From Luminiphilus sp. (GTDB taxonomy: Bacteria > Pseudomonadota > Gammaproteobacteria > Pseudomonadales > Halieaceae), in the NCBI GenBank assembly GCA_029251065.1, contig JAQXEB010000207.1, positions 1 to 12,992 on the forward strand: a stretch of DNA of 12,992 bases, written 5' to 3'. Positions within the stretch are counted from its first letter, which is position 1; each line of letters begins with the position of its first letter. The position numbers and the translations under genes were made by a program. The notes below the pieces were generated by a model. The model had not been told where the DNA came from. It did no database searches and worked only from the letters and a program-made list of their open reading frames with translations. Shown here piece by piece: positions 1 to 6,455 of the stretch.

Positions 1-936
1 GTGCCCGTTTTTAATGCGCCATTTTCGAACACGCGCAGTGTGGCAGAACTGGTCATGGCTGAGGTCATTGTCTTGCTCAGGGGGATTCCGCAACGCAGTG
101 CGGCAGCGCACCGAGGCGAGTGGCAAAAAACTGCAACGGGCGCGCACGAGTGCCGTGGAAAGACACTCGGGATCATTGGGTACGGCAATATAGGCATGCA
201 GCTGGGCGTCATCGCCGAGGGGCTCGGCATGAAGGTCGTGTACTTTGACGTGGAGTCTAAATTACCGCTTGGGAATGCCCAGCCTAAAGCCACCTTGGGA
301 GGGTTACTCGAGGTGGCTCACGTCGTGAGTTTACACGTACCCCAGCACGCGAGCACCGAGTTATTGATTGGCCCCCAAGAACTCCAGGTCATGCGTTCAG
401 GGGCCATGCTGATTAACGCCTCAAGAGGCAATGTCGTGGATCTTGAGGCCTTGGCTGAAGCGCTTAAATCAGCGCATATTGGCGGTGCAGCAATCGACGT
501 GTTTCCCGTTGAGCCGCGGTCAAATAATGACGAGTTTTTGTCGCCCCTCAGAGGACTTGATCAGTGCATTCTGACCCCGCACATAGGGGGTTCGACGCAA
601 GAGGCGCAGGAAAACATTGGCGTCGAGGTTGCTGACAAGCTAACGCGTTACAGCGACAATGGAACGACCCTCTCGGCGGTCAACTTTCCTGAGGTGGCGC
701 TGCCGGCACATGATGGAAAGCATCGCCTACTCCACGTTCATCGCAATATTCCTGGCGTCATGAGCGCCATTAACCAGGTGTTCAGCGAAAACAATGTGAA
801 CGTCAGCGGCCAGTACCTGCAGACGATGGGCGATACCGGTTACGTCGTCATCGACATTGAGACCGATTACTCCAAAGCGCTCATTAAGGGATTGACGGCG
901 ATTGAGGGGACGCTGAGAACGCGAGTTTTGTTTTAG
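1..936 (+). CDS. serA: D-3-phosphoglycerate dehydrogenase, C-terminal 311 codons (5' end outside window)
   Basis: SerA oxidises 3-phosphoglycerate to 3-phosphohydroxypyruvate with NAD, the first step of serine synthesis in the cytoplasm. The visible part begins around residue 99 of the E. coli enzyme (about 410 residues), so the substrate-domain start is missing. The GTG at base 1 is an internal Val codon, not the start. Visible landmarks, numbered from the window edge: the Rossmann loop GYGNIG at 60-65; catalytic Arg142 in NASRG, Glu171 in FPVEP and His194 in TPHIGGS, matching R240/E269/H292 of E. coli; and a C-terminal ACT domain from about 240 to 311, which in the family binds serine for feedback inhibition. 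The tail YVVIDIET and an Arg-rich end are family-typical. The gene ends in TAG, and 119 bases separate it from tkt. Identity is very sure. Confidence 0.96.
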   Translation: MPVFNAPFSNTRSVAELVMAEVIVLLRGIPQRSAAAHRGEWQKTATGAHECRGKTLGIIGYGNIGMQLGVIAEGLGMKVVYFDVESKLPLGNAQPKATLGGLLEVAHVVSLHVPQHASTELLIGPQELQVMRSGAMLINASRGNVVDLEALAEALKSAHIGGAAIDVFPVEPRSNNDEFLSPLRGLDQCILTPHIGGSTQEAQENIGVEVADKLTRYSDNGTTLSAVNFPEVALPAHDGKHRLLHVHRNIPGVMSAINQVFSENNVNVSGQYLQTMGDTGYVVIDIETDYSKALIKGLTAIEGTLRTRVLF

Positions 937-1007
937 TGCGTCACCTGTTTTTGCATTAAATCAGGGTTAATAAAAGTGGGATATTCAACGTTATTTCAGG
1001 CTAATCC

Positions 1008-1034
1008 GTGAGATGATGGCGGCCGCTTACTCAC
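1008..1034 (+). repeat. Interrupted inverted repeat in the tkt leader
   Basis: GTGAG at 1008-1012 is matched by CTCAC at 1030-1034. Between them lies the perfect 8-base palindrome GCGGCCGC (1019-1026). The element ends 8 bases before the AGAGGA ribosome binding site of tkt. It could be an mRNA hairpin or a protein-binding site. No run of T follows, so it does not look like a terminator for serA. The function is unknown. The rest of the 937-1055 gap shows no convincing promoter: TTGCAT at 951-956 has no good -10 partner at 16-18 bases. Confidence 0.35.
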
Positions 1035-1055
1035 AACTCAACAGAGGATATCGTC

Positions 1056-3077
1056 TTGCAAGAAGGTCATGACGTCACAGTAACGTATCAGCAAGCGGCT
1101 AACGCAATTAGAGCTCTCTCAATGGACGCGGTTCAGCGGGCGAACTCCGGTCATCCCGGAGCACCTATGGGAATGGCTGATATCGCGGAAGTGTTGTGGA
1201 CGCGCTACCTCAAGCACAACCCGACGAATCCGAACTGGGCCGATCGAGACCGATTTGTGTTGTCCAATGGGCACGGATCAATGCTTATTTATTCGCTGCT
1301 GCATTTAACTGGCTACGACCTCTCTATCGATGACATCAAAGAATTTCGTCAGCTACACAGTAAGACGCCAGGGCATCCCGAGTACGGATATACGCCAGGG
1401 GTAGAGACAACCACGGGACCCTTGGGTCAGGGGCTTGCAAATGCGGTCGGCATGGCTGTTGCAGAAAAGCTGATGGCGGCTCGGTTTAATCAGGGCGACC
1501 ACCGAATTGTTGACCATCGAACGTGGTGTTTTGTGGGTGATGGTTGTTTGATGGAGGGTATTAGCCATGAGGCATCCTCGTTGGCAGGAACGCTTGGCTT
1601 AGGGAAGTTGACGGTTGTTTATGACGACAACGGAATTTCTATCGATGGAGACATCGAGGGTTGGTTTACCGACGACACACCGGCTCGATTCGAAGCCTAC
1701 GGATGGCACGTTGTCCGAGATGTTGATGGACACAATGCCGATGCAATAGCTGCGGCCTTTGATGCGGCCATTGCCGATACAAAGCGTCCAACCTTGGTTT
1801 GTTGTAAAACAACGATTGGTAAAGGCAGTCCGAATAAAGGTGGTACGGAGTCTTGCCATGGTGCGCCACTGGGCGATGACGAAATCGCGCTTACGCGAGA
1901 GGTGCTGGGCTGGAATTATGAGCCCTTTGTCGTGCCCGATGAAATCTACCAGCATTGGGATGCGCGCCCATCGGGAGCCATTGCTGAGGCTGACTGGAAC
2001 ACGGCGCTGGACAGTTACGGCGGCGAACACGCAGCGCTTGCGAGCGAGTTTAAGCGTCGGGTCAAGGGCGATCTGCCCGAGGCGTTTTTCCGCGGTGTAG
2101 ACGACTTTATTGCCCAGTGCATGGCCAATGAGTCTGACGTGGCTTCGCGCAAAGCTTCTCAGCAAGCGATCGCGGCGATTGCCCCAACGCTTCCTGAACT
2201 ATTAGGCGGCAGTGCTGATTTGGCGGGCTCTAATTTGACCTTGTGGCCAGGCGCGCAAGCCGCGGACGCGTCCGACGCGGAGGGTAATTATCTCTATTAC
2301 GGTGTTCGCGAGTTTGCAATGGCTGCTCTTATGAATGGTATTTCGCTTCACGGAGGATTTATTCCATTCGGCGGCACATTCCTTATTTTCATGGAGTACG
2401 CACGTAACGCCGTTCGTATGGCGTCACTGATGAAGCAGCGCGCGATTTATGTCTTTACCCATGACTCTGTAGGCCTGGGTGAGGACGGTCCCACGCACCA
2501 GCCTGTCGAACAGCTTGCATCGATGCGTTCAACGCCCAATTTAGATACTTGGCGCCCGTGTGACGCCGTCGAATCAGCCATTGCTTGGAAGCAGGCTATT
2601 TTGCGAACGGACGGTCCGTCTGCGCTTGTTTTTTCGCGTCAAACGCTGCCCCATCAAGTGGGTTCCGCGGGGCGCGTGTCCGACGTCGCGCGCGGTGGTT
2701 ACGTGTTACACGAAGAGCAGGGTGAGCTCGAGGTCATTGTTATCGCAACAGGCTCCGAGATATCGCTGGCGGCCGAGGCTGCTGAAAAGCTTTCTGCAGC
2801 GGGACGTGGCGTTCGTGTGGTCTCAATGCCCTGTGCCGAGGTCTATGAACGACAGGACGTGGAATACAAAGAGTCCGTCTTGCCCAGTCATATTTTGGCA
2901 CGGGTGGCTGTCGAGGCGTCACACCAGGACTGGTGGTATAAGTATGTGGGCTTAGACGGTCGTGTCGTTGGGATGAGCTCTTTTGGCGAATCAGCACCAG
3001 GCCCCGTACTCATGAAGGAGTTTGGATTCACTGTTGAGAATGTGATTGACGCGATTGAGGACGTGATCCTGAGTTGA
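1056..3077 (+). CDS. tkt: Transketolase
   Basis: This thiamine-diphosphate enzyme moves two-carbon ketol units between sugar phosphates in the non-oxidative pentose phosphate pathway. At 673 residues it is close to the usual 660-670. Landmarks are SGHPG (His33), SNGHGS (His73), the cofactor motif GDG at 161-163 with Asn192 closing it, CHG (His268), the catalytic Glu419 in GVREFAM, and THQP (His481). The start is taken as TTG: AGAGGA at 1043-1048 lies 7 bases upstream, no ATG or GTG occurs in frame before codon 23, and conserved homology (YQQAANAIRALSMDAV) begins around residue 11. A TTG start for such a strongly expressed enzyme is unusual. Its TGA shares one base with the ATG of epd (TGATG), so the two are probably translationally coupled. 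Identity is very sure. Confidence 0.97.
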   Translation: MQEGHDVTVTYQQAANAIRALSMDAVQRANSGHPGAPMGMADIAEVLWTRYLKHNPTNPNWADRDRFVLSNGHGSMLIYSLLHLTGYDLSIDDIKEFRQLHSKTPGHPEYGYTPGVETTTGPLGQGLANAVGMAVAEKLMAARFNQGDHRIVDHRTWCFVGDGCLMEGISHEASSLAGTLGLGKLTVVYDDNGISIDGDIEGWFTDDTPARFEAYGWHVVRDVDGHNADAIAAAFDAAIADTKRPTLVCCKTTIGKGSPNKGGTESCHGAPLGDDEIALTREVLGWNYEPFVVPDEIYQHWDARPSGAIAEADWNTALDSYGGEHAALASEFKRRVKGDLPEAFFRGVDDFIAQCMANESDVASRKASQQAIAAIAPTLPELLGGSADLAGSNLTLWPGAQAADASDAEGNYLYYGVREFAMAALMNGISLHGGFIPFGGTFLIFMEYARNAVRMASLMKQRAIYVFTHDSVGLGEDGPTHQPVEQLASMRSTPNLDTWRPCDAVESAIAWKQAILRTDGPSALVFSRQTLPHQVGSAGRVSDVARGGYVLHEEQGELEVIVIATGSEISLAAEAAEKLSAAGRGVRVVSMPCAEVYERQDVEYKESVLPSHILARVAVEASHQDWWYKYVGLDGRVVGMSSFGESAPGPVLMKEFGFTVENVIDAIEDVILS

Positions 3078-4108
3078 TGACCTCTGTTGGCATTAACGGG
3101 CTCGGTCGAATCGGTCGGCTCCTGACGCGCCGATTGTTCGAGCGTCACGACGCGAGGGCGGCACTGAGACTGACCATGTGCAACGAGGTGGCCGATGCAG
3201 CCACCGTTGCGCATTTACTAAAATATGACTCTACCCACGGGCGATTCTCTCTGCCGGTGATGACTGACGGTGACCATTTAAATATTGTCGATCAACCAGT
3301 GCTGCTGACGCATGAAACGGCGCAGTCGAAAGTTCGTTGGTCTGACCGTGACGTGAATATTGTGATCGATTGCACCGGTGTGGAATTTAATCGGTCGTCA
3401 GCCGCGCAGCATCTGGGTGGTTCGGTGAGCAGGGTTATGCTGTCGCAGCCCGCAAGTACAGACGTCGACGGAACCATCATTTGGGGGCTGAATGACAGTA
3501 CTTTAACTTCCGATATGTCTGTCATATCGGCAGGCTCGTGCACCAGCAACGCCTTGATGCCGGTGTTATCCGTCATTGATGAGGCGTTTGGAATTCGAGC
3601 GGGTATTGTGACGACTATTCACTCAGCGATGAATGATCAACCGGTTATTGACGCCTATCATCACACTGACCTTCGAAAAACGCGTGCGGCATTTAACTCC
3701 GTTATCCCCGTCGAAACGGGCCTTGCTCAGGGCGTTGAACGCTTCTTCCCACATCTGACGCATAAGATCAGCGCGCGAGCCCTCAGAGTGCCCACGCTCA
3801 ACGTGTCGTCATTGGACGTTGTGGTCTCCGTTGACTGTGACACCACGAGCGACGAGGTGAATGCCACTCTTCGCCAATCGCTGGGGAGATTCGGTGGCGT
3901 TCTTGCGGTGAACGATGAGCCCTTAGCCTCCTGTGATTTCTTGGGTGCTGAGGCCTCAAGTATTGTCGACGCCACACAAACGCAGGTCAGTGGTGGGCGA
4001 CTGATCAAAGTAATGATTTGGTTCGATAACGAGTGGGCATTCGTTAATCGAATGGTCGATATCGCATTGCGGGTCTCCGAATTTGTCACCGAAGACTCAT
4101 CCAGCTAG
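3077..4108 (+). CDS. epd: Erythrose-4-phosphate dehydrogenase (GAPDH superfamily)
   Basis: Epd oxidises erythrose 4-phosphate to 4-phosphoerythronate with NAD, the entry to the DXP-dependent route to pyridoxal phosphate. The protein has 343 residues. Landmarks are the dinucleotide loop GINGLGRIGR (5-14), NEVAD (36-40), HLLKYDSTHGRF (46-57), catalytic Cys155, His182 in TTIHSAMNDQ, RVPT (237-240) and WFDNEW (315-320). HSAMNDQPVIDAYHH and the following DLRKTRAAF are the Epd form of a segment that differs in glycolytic GAPDH, and the position between tkt and pgk is the usual epd place. The loop around the cysteine reads SAGSCTSN rather than the family SNASCTTN, and the usual NHDPHS stretch is replaced by LGAEAS (289-294). 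The start is the ATG overlapping the tkt stop; an alternative TTG lies one codon earlier. GAPDH activity as a side or main reaction cannot be excluded from sequence. Confidence 0.88.
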   Translation: MTSVGINGLGRIGRLLTRRLFERHDARAALRLTMCNEVADAATVAHLLKYDSTHGRFSLPVMTDGDHLNIVDQPVLLTHETAQSKVRWSDRDVNIVIDCTGVEFNRSSAAQHLGGSVSRVMLSQPASTDVDGTIIWGLNDSTLTSDMSVISAGSCTSNALMPVLSVIDEAFGIRAGIVTTIHSAMNDQPVIDAYHHTDLRKTRAAFNSVIPVETGLAQGVERFFPHLTHKISARALRVPTLNVSSLDVVVSVDCDTTSDEVNATLRQSLGRFGGVLAVNDEPLASCDFLGAEASSIVDATQTQVSGGRLIKVMIWFDNEWAFVNRMVDIALRVSEFVTEDSSS

Positions 4109-4110
4109 CG

Positions 4111-4120
4111 CGCGTACGCG
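4111..4120. repeat. 10-base perfect palindrome between epd and pgk
   Basis: CGCGTACGCG is self-complementary and lies 2 bases after the epd stop and about 20 bases before the pgk ribosome binding site. It has no loop, so it is more likely a DNA site or chance than an RNA hairpin. No regulator is assigned. Confidence 0.25.
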
Positions 4121-4151
4121 AATTCAAACGAAGAACATTATGAGGTGATTT

Positions 4152-5306
4152 ATGTTATCCATGAACCAACTCTCTCTGTCGGGGAAGTGCGTCTTAATTA
4201 GACAAGACCTCAACGTCCCGATGCGGGACGGGGTTATTTCAAACAATGCAAGACTCCGTGCTGCGTTGCCAACCATTAGGTCGGCAGTGGCTGACGGTGC
4301 GGGTGTGGTGTTGATGTCTCATTTGGGTCGTCCCTCAGAAGGGGCGTTTGCACCTGAGTTTTCGATGGCGCCGGTGGCGGACGCACTATCATTGTTACTG
4401 GATATGACGGTCGTACTCCAGTCGGACTGGCCTGACTCAGTACCCAACCCCGGTGAAATCTGGCTGCTTGAAAACGTGCGATTCAATATTGGAGAAAAGT
4501 CCGATAGTGATGAGCTGGCCAAGCGTTATGCGGCCCTGTGTGATGTATTCGTGATGGACGCGTTTGGGACGGCGCATCGCGCTCAGGCCTCCACTCACGG
4601 TGTCGCCAAGTTTGCGCCGCAAGCGTGTGCTGGGCCTCTTTTGACGCGAGAGCTTGATGCCTTGACGCGCGCGCTGAGTCAGCCCGCATCGCCCATGGTG
4701 GCTGTGGTGGGCGGATCCAAGGTGTCCACTAAGCTTGCCGTATTGGAGAGCCTCTCAGAGATCTGCGATCAGCTCCTGGTTGGAGGCGGTATCGCAAATA
4801 CATTTTTGGCGGCTGCTGGATACCCGGTCGGTCGATCACTTTACGAGCCGGACCTGATTCCGATCGCCAAGAAGCTGATGGCGAAAACTCAAATTCCTCT
4901 GCCGCTGGATGTAGTTGTTGCGAAGGCATTTAGTGAAGAGGCGCAGGCAACAGTGAAGCTTGCTGCCGATGTGGATGACGATGACATGATTTTAGACGTC
5001 GGTCCGCTGTCACAAGAGCGACTCAGTCAGGTGCTCTTGGCGGCGGGCACTATTTTGTGGAATGGTCCGGTAGGCGTTTTTGAATTTCCAGCATTTGCAA
5101 GTGGCACAGAGGCCTTGGCGAACGCCATTGCGGAAAGTGATGGCTTTTCACTGGCCGGCGGTGGCGATACATTAGCAGCGATTGATCAGTTCGATATTGC
5201 AGATCGTGTGTCGTACATTTCAACCGGTGGTGGCGCTTTTTTAGAGTTTGTCGAAGGGAAAGAGCTTCCCGCGGTGGCGATTTTAGCGGAGCACCACGAT
5301 CAGTGA
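4152..5306 (+). CDS. pgk: Phosphoglycerate kinase
   Basis: Pgk transfers phosphate between 1,3-bisphosphoglycerate and ADP in glycolysis and gluconeogenesis in the cytoplasm. At 384 residues it is normal for bacteria (E. coli 387). N-domain landmarks are the substrate loop IRQDLNVP (16-23, with Gln where many enzymes have Val), SHLGRP (56-61), ENVRF (107-111) and DAFGTAHR (136-143). C-domain landmarks are GGSKVSTK (187-194), GGGIANTF (211-218), ILWNGPVGVFE (301-311) and the nucleotide loops AGGGDT (335-340) and STGGGAFLEF (357-366). The start ATG is preceded by GAGGTGATT (4142-4150), an extended match to the 16S rRNA 3' end. A second ATG lies three codons further in. The gene is the third of the tkt-epd-pgk-fba operon. 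Identity is very sure. Confidence 0.97.
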   Translation: MLSMNQLSLSGKCVLIRQDLNVPMRDGVISNNARLRAALPTIRSAVADGAGVVLMSHLGRPSEGAFAPEFSMAPVADALSLLLDMTVVLQSDWPDSVPNPGEIWLLENVRFNIGEKSDSDELAKRYAALCDVFVMDAFGTAHRAQASTHGVAKFAPQACAGPLLTRELDALTRALSQPASPMVAVVGGSKVSTKLAVLESLSEICDQLLVGGGIANTFLAAAGYPVGRSLYEPDLIPIAKKLMAKTQIPLPLDVVVAKAFSEEAQATVKLAADVDDDDMILDVGPLSQERLSQVLLAAGTILWNGPVGVFEFPAFASGTEALANAIAESDGFSLAGGGDTLAAIDQFDIADRVSYISTGGGAFLEFVEGKELPAVAILAEHHDQ

Positions 5307-5329
5307 GTCGTGCATAAGAGGAGAACGAT

Positions 5330-6379
5330 ATGGCCCTAGTCAGCATGAGGCAGTTACTCGATTACGCTGCTGAACACCAGTTTGGTGTTCCAGCTTTTAA
5401 CGTCAACAATTTAGAGCAGACACGCGCCATTATGGAAGCCGCCGCACACTGCGACGCACCTGTAATCATGCAAGCCAGCGCGGGTGCAAGGAAGTACGCC
5501 GGTGCTCCTTTTCTTCGCGCCCTGATGGAAGCGGCTGCAACGGAGTTTCCTGACATACCCATTGTGGTGCATCAAGACCACGGAACATCGCCAGCCGTGT
5601 GCCAGCGATCGATCCAATTAGGCTTTACGTCGGTCATGATGGACGGATCGCTGGGCAGCGACGGCAAGACGCCAATGGATTATGACTACAACGCGCGAGT
5701 GACCGCACAGGTAGTGGATATGTCTCATGCGTGTGGCGTGTCCGTCGAAGGTGAACTAGGTTGTCTGGGATCGCTCGAGACTGGAGAGGCCGGAGAGGAA
5801 GACGGCGTGGGTGCCGCAGGCAAGTTGACACACGAACAGATGCTCACTGATCCGGACGAGGCCAAGCAATTTGTTGCAGACACCGGTGTCGACGCGCTCG
5901 CCATCGCCTGTGGAACGAGTCACGGGGCCTATAAGTTCACGCGCCCCCCAACCGGCGACATTCTGGCGATTGATCGCATTAAAGCGATTCATGCCAATAT
6001 CCCCGAGACGCACTTGGTCATGCACGGGTCGTCAGCTGTGCCCCAGGACTGGCTACACATTATTAATGAATTTGGTGGCGAAATTCCGGAGACGTATGGC
6101 GTACCGGTTGAACAAGTGGTTGAGGGGATTAAACACGGTGTTCGTAAGATCAATATTGATACCGACCTTCGGCTCGCCTCCACCGGCGCGATACGCCGAT
6201 TCCTTGCTGAAAACCCGGCAGAGTTTGATCCTCGGAAATACTTTAATGAGAGTTTGGTGGCCATGCGCGATATTTGCATTGCGAGGTACGAGGCCTTCGG
6301 TTGTGCCGGGCATGCGTCGCAGCTTAAGCCCCTGTCACTTGCTGAAATGCAAGAACGCTATAGTGCGGGGACTCTTTAG
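5330..6379 (+). CDS. fba: Fructose-bisphosphate aldolase, class II (IIB/Calvin type)
   Basis: This zinc aldolase splits fructose 1,6-bisphosphate (and in many relatives sedoheptulose 1,7-bisphosphate) into dihydroxyacetone phosphate and an aldose phosphate. It has 349 residues. The MALVSMRQLLDYAAE opening, GVPAFNVNNLEQ (19-30) and ASAGARKYAGAPF (49-61) are typical of the Calvin-cycle/Pseudomonas type rather than E. coli FbaA (class IIA). Landmarks are HQDHG (81-85; Asp83 catalytic, His84 zinc), EGELG (140-144), GTSHG with His198, MHGSS with His232, and NIDTD (275-279). The acidic mobile loop ETGEAGEEDG lies at 150-159. AAGAGGAG at 5316-5323 sits 6 bases before the ATG. The gene follows pgk by 23 bases and is probably last in the operon. 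The TKT/aldolase pair is consistent with sugar-phosphate recycling. No RuBisCO gene is in view. Confidence 0.96.
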   Translation: MALVSMRQLLDYAAEHQFGVPAFNVNNLEQTRAIMEAAAHCDAPVIMQASAGARKYAGAPFLRALMEAAATEFPDIPIVVHQDHGTSPAVCQRSIQLGFTSVMMDGSLGSDGKTPMDYDYNARVTAQVVDMSHACGVSVEGELGCLGSLETGEAGEEDGVGAAGKLTHEQMLTDPDEAKQFVADTGVDALAIACGTSHGAYKFTRPPTGDILAIDRIKAIHANIPETHLVMHGSSAVPQDWLHIINEFGGEIPETYGVPVEQVVEGIKHGVRKINIDTDLRLASTGAIRRFLAENPAEFDPRKYFNESLVAMRDICIARYEAFGCAGHASQLKPLSLAEMQERYSAGTL

Positions 6380-6429
6380 CCAGCGGATATAAGATGGGTG
6401 GCGGCGATGACGGACATAATCGCGTAAAC

Positions 6430-6453
6430 TCCAGTTTTTTCCGATGCACTGGA
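6430..6453 (+). repeat. Inverted repeat overlapping the ilvA start region
   Basis: TCCAGT at 6430-6435 and ACTGGA at 6448-6453 are perfect complements around a 12-base loop. The loop contains the first in-frame ATG (6444). The stem ends 2 bases before the second ATG (6456), which is the preferred ilvA start. As an mRNA hairpin it could affect ribosome access to ilvA. It is only 6 base pairs, so chance is possible. Confidence 0.3.
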
Positions 6454-6455
6454 CG

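Noticed and set aside
937..1000. Terminator after serA or promoter TTGCAT/TAATAA for tkt
   Set aside because: The only stem (CCTG/CAGG) is 4 bp without a T run. The TTGCAT to TAATAA spacing is 11 bases, too short for sigma-70.
1599..2165. 188-codon - strand frame inside tkt
   Set aside because: It is opposite conserved transketolase codons, its protein has no recognisable motif, and no promoter or ribosome binding site is visible.
3077..4108. Calling this gene gapA (glycolytic GAPDH)
   Set aside because: IHSAMNDQPVIDAYHH, NEVADA and HLLKYDSTHGRF are Epd forms, and the gene order tkt-epd-pgk-fba supports Epd. GAPDH side activity stays possible.
4109..4151. HexR or Cra operator controlling pgk
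   Set aside because: Neither the HexR consensus (TGTARTWWWACTACA) nor a Cra-like TGAAWCGNTTCA is present here or in the tkt leader.
5871..6392. 173-codon + strand frame inside fba in another phase
   Set aside because: It overlaps the conserved aldolase active-site codons. Its composition (Arg-, Pro- and Ser-rich) is that of a shifted frame.
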